This document shows positions 61,501 to 64,000 of a stretch of 64,000 nt of DNA, piece by piece. The stretch is from Emcibacter sp. (GTDB taxonomy: Bacteria; Pseudomonadota; Alphaproteobacteria; Sphingomonadales; Emcibacteraceae), in the NCBI RefSeq assembly GCF_963675455.1, contig NZ_OY776217.1, positions 970,001 through 1,034,000 of the forward strand, given 5' to 3'. A model generated the notes under the pieces. It saw only the letters and a list, made by a program, of their open reading frames with translations. It was not told the origin of the DNA and did no database searches. Numbering within the stretch: position 1 is the first letter of the stretch; each line of letters opens with the position of its first letter. Made by a program: the position numbers and the translations under genes.

Positions 61501-61642
61501 CGTAGTTGCAGGCCCCCGCAACCAAGAAAATAGAAAAAGACTAATAAATTCAATGTGGTATATATTTGGACAATTTGAGGAAAAATATAATATTTAATAT
61601 AATCAACGTGTTGTGTTTGTAGGTTCAAATCACACGCAACCA
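61501..61642 (+). repeat. Paired tRNA-end-like sequences
   Basis: GCCCCCGCAACCA ends at 61524, and a T-arm-like GTAGGTTCAAATCA + CACGCAACCA lies at 61619-61642. The arrangement, spacing (118 bp between the two ends) and part of the AT-rich spacer repeat those at 51974-52110 (116 bp apart). Confidence 0.6.
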
Positions 61643-61797
61643 ACAAAAACATAATTCTACCTGATAAAATATATATGCAACTATGGCTAGTGCATTGGGT
61701 GCAAAAAAGGCGTTCAATAGTAACTGATTAATTTGATTTGAAATTTACAGTTAACTTATAATTGTTTAGGCTGCAACATCGTCAGAAATTAAACTAA

Positions 61798-62376
61798 AGG
61801 CGACATTCTATAGCAACCTATACTCATCGATATTCTTTTCTTACCAGCGAGCGCACTTATATTGCTGCGCACGATGCATTAACTTGGCATGAGGAAGGGG
61901 AAGAAGAAAGGTCACTAAATTATAAGGATATTTTGTCTGTTGAAGGACAATTCCAGCCCTCCAGGGTGCAATCAAATAGATACCGTCTTCGAATAAAGAG
62001 CCGAAAAAACGATAGAATTGATATTACTAATACGTCTTATATAGGAATTGGGGACTTTAAGGAAAATAACGAAACTTACATTTCCTTTGTGAAAGAACTT
62101 CATCAGAAAATGATGACGCAAAACCCGAATATCATATTCAAAAGTGGTATTAGTCCTGCGGGATATTATCTCTCAATTCTTATGGCTGTATTGTTGCTAA
62201 TTGTTTTGGTAGCTGCCGGATATTTTTTCTTTAGCCAGGGTATGATCGCCGTTGTGTTTATCAAGGCGGTATTCATTATTTTTTATTATCCTTCGCTTAT
62301 TCGTTATATTCAGAAAAACAAGCCCGGTTTCTATGACCCCATTGTATTGACTCCAGATATAATACCGGAGATTTAG
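61798..62376 (+). CDS. Membrane protein, probably lacking its original start
   Basis: An open frame of about 190 codons from 61798 to 62376. The first part (RHSIATYTHRYSFLTSERTY, then HEEGEEERSLNYKDILSVEG) looks like soluble, PH-like beta sequence. Two hydrophobic segments follow at the end (GYYLSILMAVLLLIVLVAAG and IAVVFIKAVFIIFYYPSLI). No ATG or GTG exists in frame before 61933, where only a TTG is available. The frame's left edge, GGCGACATTCTA, resembles IS3 3' sequence (GGCGACATTC). The gene was therefore probably truncated at its 5' end by an insertion. Family unknown. Confidence 0.5.
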   Translation, partial: RRHSIATYTHRYSFLTSERTYIAAHDALTWHEEGEEERSLNYKDILSVEGQFQPSRVQSNRYRLRIKSRKNDRIDITNTSYIGIGDFKENNETYISFVKELHQKMMTQNPNIIFKSGISPAGYYLSILMAVLLLIVLVAAGYFFFSQGMIAVVFIKAVFIIFYYPSLIRYIQKNKPGFYDPIVLTPDIIPEI

Positions 62377-62468
62377 GTGATAACCTGTCATGGAGATTCA
62401 GGGGCTGTTCTTGCGCCACTTCACAGGCTACTCAGTTTTAAGCATTTCGTTGTAATTGAAGAGTTGAG

Positions 62469-63131
62469 TTACGTTTTCTCACGGGTGGGTCCAGTGTTTG
62501 ACAAAAGACCAAGCTGAGTGGCATGCCAGGAAGCCTCGGCCCGGGAGGAAATGCCCAGTTTGCGATAAACGGCCTTGATATGACTGGCGACAGTGGATTC
62601 CGCCAGCTCCAGGCTGCGGGCGACGTCACTGTTCCGCAAACCCTTTCCAATAAGAGCGAGTACATCCAGCTCCCGGGCTGTAAGCCTTCCTTCTGGCTGC
62701 GCGGAGGGGCCGGTAAGCCGAAAATGCTCCATGATCCTCCGGGCGATGGATGGAGAGAGCGCCGGAATTTCCTCTGACAGCTGTTTTAACTGCCTCGAGA
62801 TCATATCCGGCGGTTGATCCTTGAGCAGATACCCCTGCGCACCGGCCGCAAGGGCCGCCACGATATGTGCATCGTCTCCCATGGCTGTAGTGATGACACA
62901 CAGTGTATCAGAACGCCTGAGCTTCAGATATCTCAGTACTTCGAGCCCGGACCCGTCTGGCAAGCCCAGGTCGATCAGAGCAAGGTCAAAAGTCTCCTGT
63001 ACGGCTACCGCAATAGCCCGGCGCATATCCGTCGCTTCGGTAACTTTACATTCCGGAAAGGCGGCCCGGGCAATTTCCTTCAGCCATTCCCGGCTTTCTG
63101 CAATATCTTCAACAATCAGAATATTTTTCAT
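62469..63131 (-). CDS. NarL/FixJ-type response regulator
   Basis: A 220-residue two-domain regulator. The receiver domain (about 1-118) has acidic pocket VEDIAES, the phosphoacceptor in LALIDLGLPDGSG, and the Lys in YLLKDQPPD. The LuxR-type HTH (about 150-210) shows LTARELDVLALIGKGLRNSD and VASHIKAVYRKLGI. Its ATG overlaps the kinase stop (ATGA), so both are translated from one message. It binds DNA on phosphorylation by the kinase encoded upstream; target genes not evident. Confidence 0.93.
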   Translation of the reverse strand: MKNILIVEDIAESREWLKEIARAAFPECKVTEATDMRRAIAVAVQETFDLALIDLGLPDGSGLEVLRYLKLRRSDTLCVITTAMGDDAHIVAALAAGAQGYLLKDQPPDMISRQLKQLSEEIPALSPSIARRIMEHFRLTGPSAQPEGRLTARELDVLALIGKGLRNSDVARSLELAESTVASHIKAVYRKLGISSRAEASWHATQLGLLSNTGPTREKT

Positions 63132-64000
63132 GCCAGCCGGCCCTCCCTGGAATAGGGCAGGCGTATATTCAGGATCAGGCCTGTGGGACTTTCAGGAAAG
63201 CTTATTGTTCCCCCGAGGCGGGTGACGCGCGCCTGCATATTTCCGAGACCATTGCCATTATGTCCCGGCACCTGCACCAGCCCCCGGCCGTCATCCCGGA
63301 TCTCCAGGGAGATAACACCGTTGCCATAGCCAAGTGTCACCGTCGCGCTTCCGGCCCCGGCATGTTTCAGGATATTACTTGTCGCTTCCCGAATGATCGA
63401 GCGCAAACCATGTGCAAGTTGGGGGAAAAGAGGCGGTGATTGATCTACCTCGACCGACCACTCCAGTTCAATATCTGCTGCGGCTAGTCTTTCCGCTGTT
63501 TCCATTCTGATGTCAGCAAGGGCCTCTTCAAATGTCAGCGCCTGTCGGGAATGGTCGTTGATTATGTCCCGAAGATCGGACAGTGTTTCGCGGACCAGGG
63601 CATCCTTCCGCTCCGCATTTCTGTTATGGAGTACCGACATCAGTTGCGCGCCTATATTGTCATGCATGTCGCGGGCTATTCTCTGCCTTTCCTCTGCCAC
63701 ACCCTGCTCATAGGCATTCCGACTGTTTTCCACATATGTCATCAACTGATATAATTGTCGGGCGATATTCACATGGAGAGTTCCAAAAAGTCCGCGACCG
63801 TTCCAGGGGGATCGCAGCAAGACCCCCGGCAAGGTGGAAATTGCCGGGATGGCGAGTTCAAGGCCGTTCTGCCGGATTTCCGGTTCCAGAGGGGAGGGAG
63901 TGAGGATTTGCCACTCCAGCGGTTCAAATAGACGCCGTACCAGCTTTATCCACTGATCTGCTCTTTTGTTGTCGGTGGTTTCAAAAGCTACATCAATAAC
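63128..64000 (-). CDS. Sensor histidine kinase (NarX/DegS-type), 5' end outside window
   Basis: The frame is open from the window edge to 63128, about 290 codons. The dimerisation motif EERQRIARDMHDNIGAQLMS carries the phosphorylated His of the HisKA_3 family. The HATPase_c region has IIREATSNILKHAGAG (N-box) and LEIRDDGRGL (G1 box), then NGNGLGNMQARVTRLGGTIS (G2). The part before it (IDVAFETTDNKRADQWIKLV ... GLELAIPAIS) suggests a longer N-terminal section, perhaps with membrane helices, that lies beyond 64000. It overlaps the response-regulator start by 4 nt. Confidence 0.92.
   Translation of the reverse strand, partial: VIDVAFETTDNKRADQWIKLVRRLFEPLEWQILTPSPLEPEIRQNGLELAIPAISTLPGVLLRSPWNGRGLFGTLHVNIARQLYQLMTYVENSRNAYEQGVAEERQRIARDMHDNIGAQLMSVLHNRNAERKDALVRETLSDLRDIINDHSRQALTFEEALADIRMETAERLAAADIELEWSVEVDQSPPLFPQLAHGLRSIIREATSNILKHAGAGSATVTLGYGNGVISLEIRDDGRGLVQVPGHNGNGLGNMQARVTRLGGTISFPESPTGLILNIRLPYSREGRLA

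Larger units (their letters stand above)
60594..61797. other. Repeat-rich region without intact genes
   Basis: Contains a tandem AATTACGGTGACAGTAA repeat (60604-60645), an internally deleted IS3 remnant (60822-60931), and two tRNA-end-like sequences (61512-61524 and 61619-61642). Between 60950 and 61430 there are coding-like pieces (LYGITFEEVAGTGDVAMLRS, and in another frame KQSLYLAFPLVPVCNLVSAQ) that look like a frameshifted gene I cannot name. Confidence 0.5.

Overview
The window reads as alphaproteobacterial chromosome. It opens with the 3' part of a 23S rRNA gene, a 5S rRNA gene and an initiator tRNA-Met, the usual tail of an alphaproteobacterial rrn operon. Proteins such as RTX/type I secretion, TonB-dependent receptor, CYP199-like P450 with [2Fe-2S] ferredoxin, and PQQ dehydrogenase fit a free-living, probably marine member. 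A Kordiimonadales/Emcibacterales-like host is only a guess from overall feel.

Layout. 1-2441: rrn operon tail with several short hairpin repeats. 2398-8453: integration and defence. A serine recombinase reads antisense into the tRNA-fMet, followed by a small partner ORF, a nucleotidyltransferase-like/HEPN fusion, and an XRE - AAA ATPase - HNH operon (Septu/PtuAB-like) whose HNH gene is frameshifted. 8925-29950: type I secretion ABC transporter and HlyD-type adaptor, an unknown membrane-anchored protein, and a 5227-residue RTX protein with an N-terminal lipase domain. 29951-32612: IS3 remnants, one small ORF and a decayed uvrB copy. 32676-36043: a four-gene operon (UbiA-HAD fusion, SMR/EamA-type flippase, small membrane protein, GT39-like glycosyltransferase) suggesting a lipid-linked sugar pathway. 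36689-44341: a 2550-residue autotransporter. 44574-45850: an IS3-family element that truncates a TetR gene. 46745-57534: a catabolic cluster with TonB receptor, spermidine dehydrogenase-like flavoprotein, NTF2-like protein, truncated amine dehydrogenase heavy chain, carboxymuconolactone-decarboxylase-like protein, PQQ dehydrogenase, P450, ferredoxin and TetR. 58108-60371: a second P450 (CYP199-like), ferredoxin and MarR. 60594-61797: repeat-rich debris. 61798-64000: a membrane protein without a normal start and a NarL-type two-component system running off the window.

How it fits together. A 24-bp perfect copy of the tRNA-fMet 3' end lies at 57674-57697. With the recombinase at the other side, this suggests that about 55 kb (2.4-57.7 kb) is one integrated island or several stacked ones. 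Shorter tRNA 3'-end copies at 36.5, 52.0, 52.1, 61.5 and 61.6 kb imply repeated insertions or a mobile repeat that carries a tRNA end. Within the catabolic part, three copies of one inverted-repeat operator (TATGGA-N9-TCCATA) sit on strong-looking promoters before the carboxymuconolactone-decarboxylase-like gene and the first P450, marking a common regulon. The second P450 has its own perfect palindrome at the promoter.

Limits: family calls are from reading motifs, with no database search. Long repeats inside the two giant genes were compared by eye.
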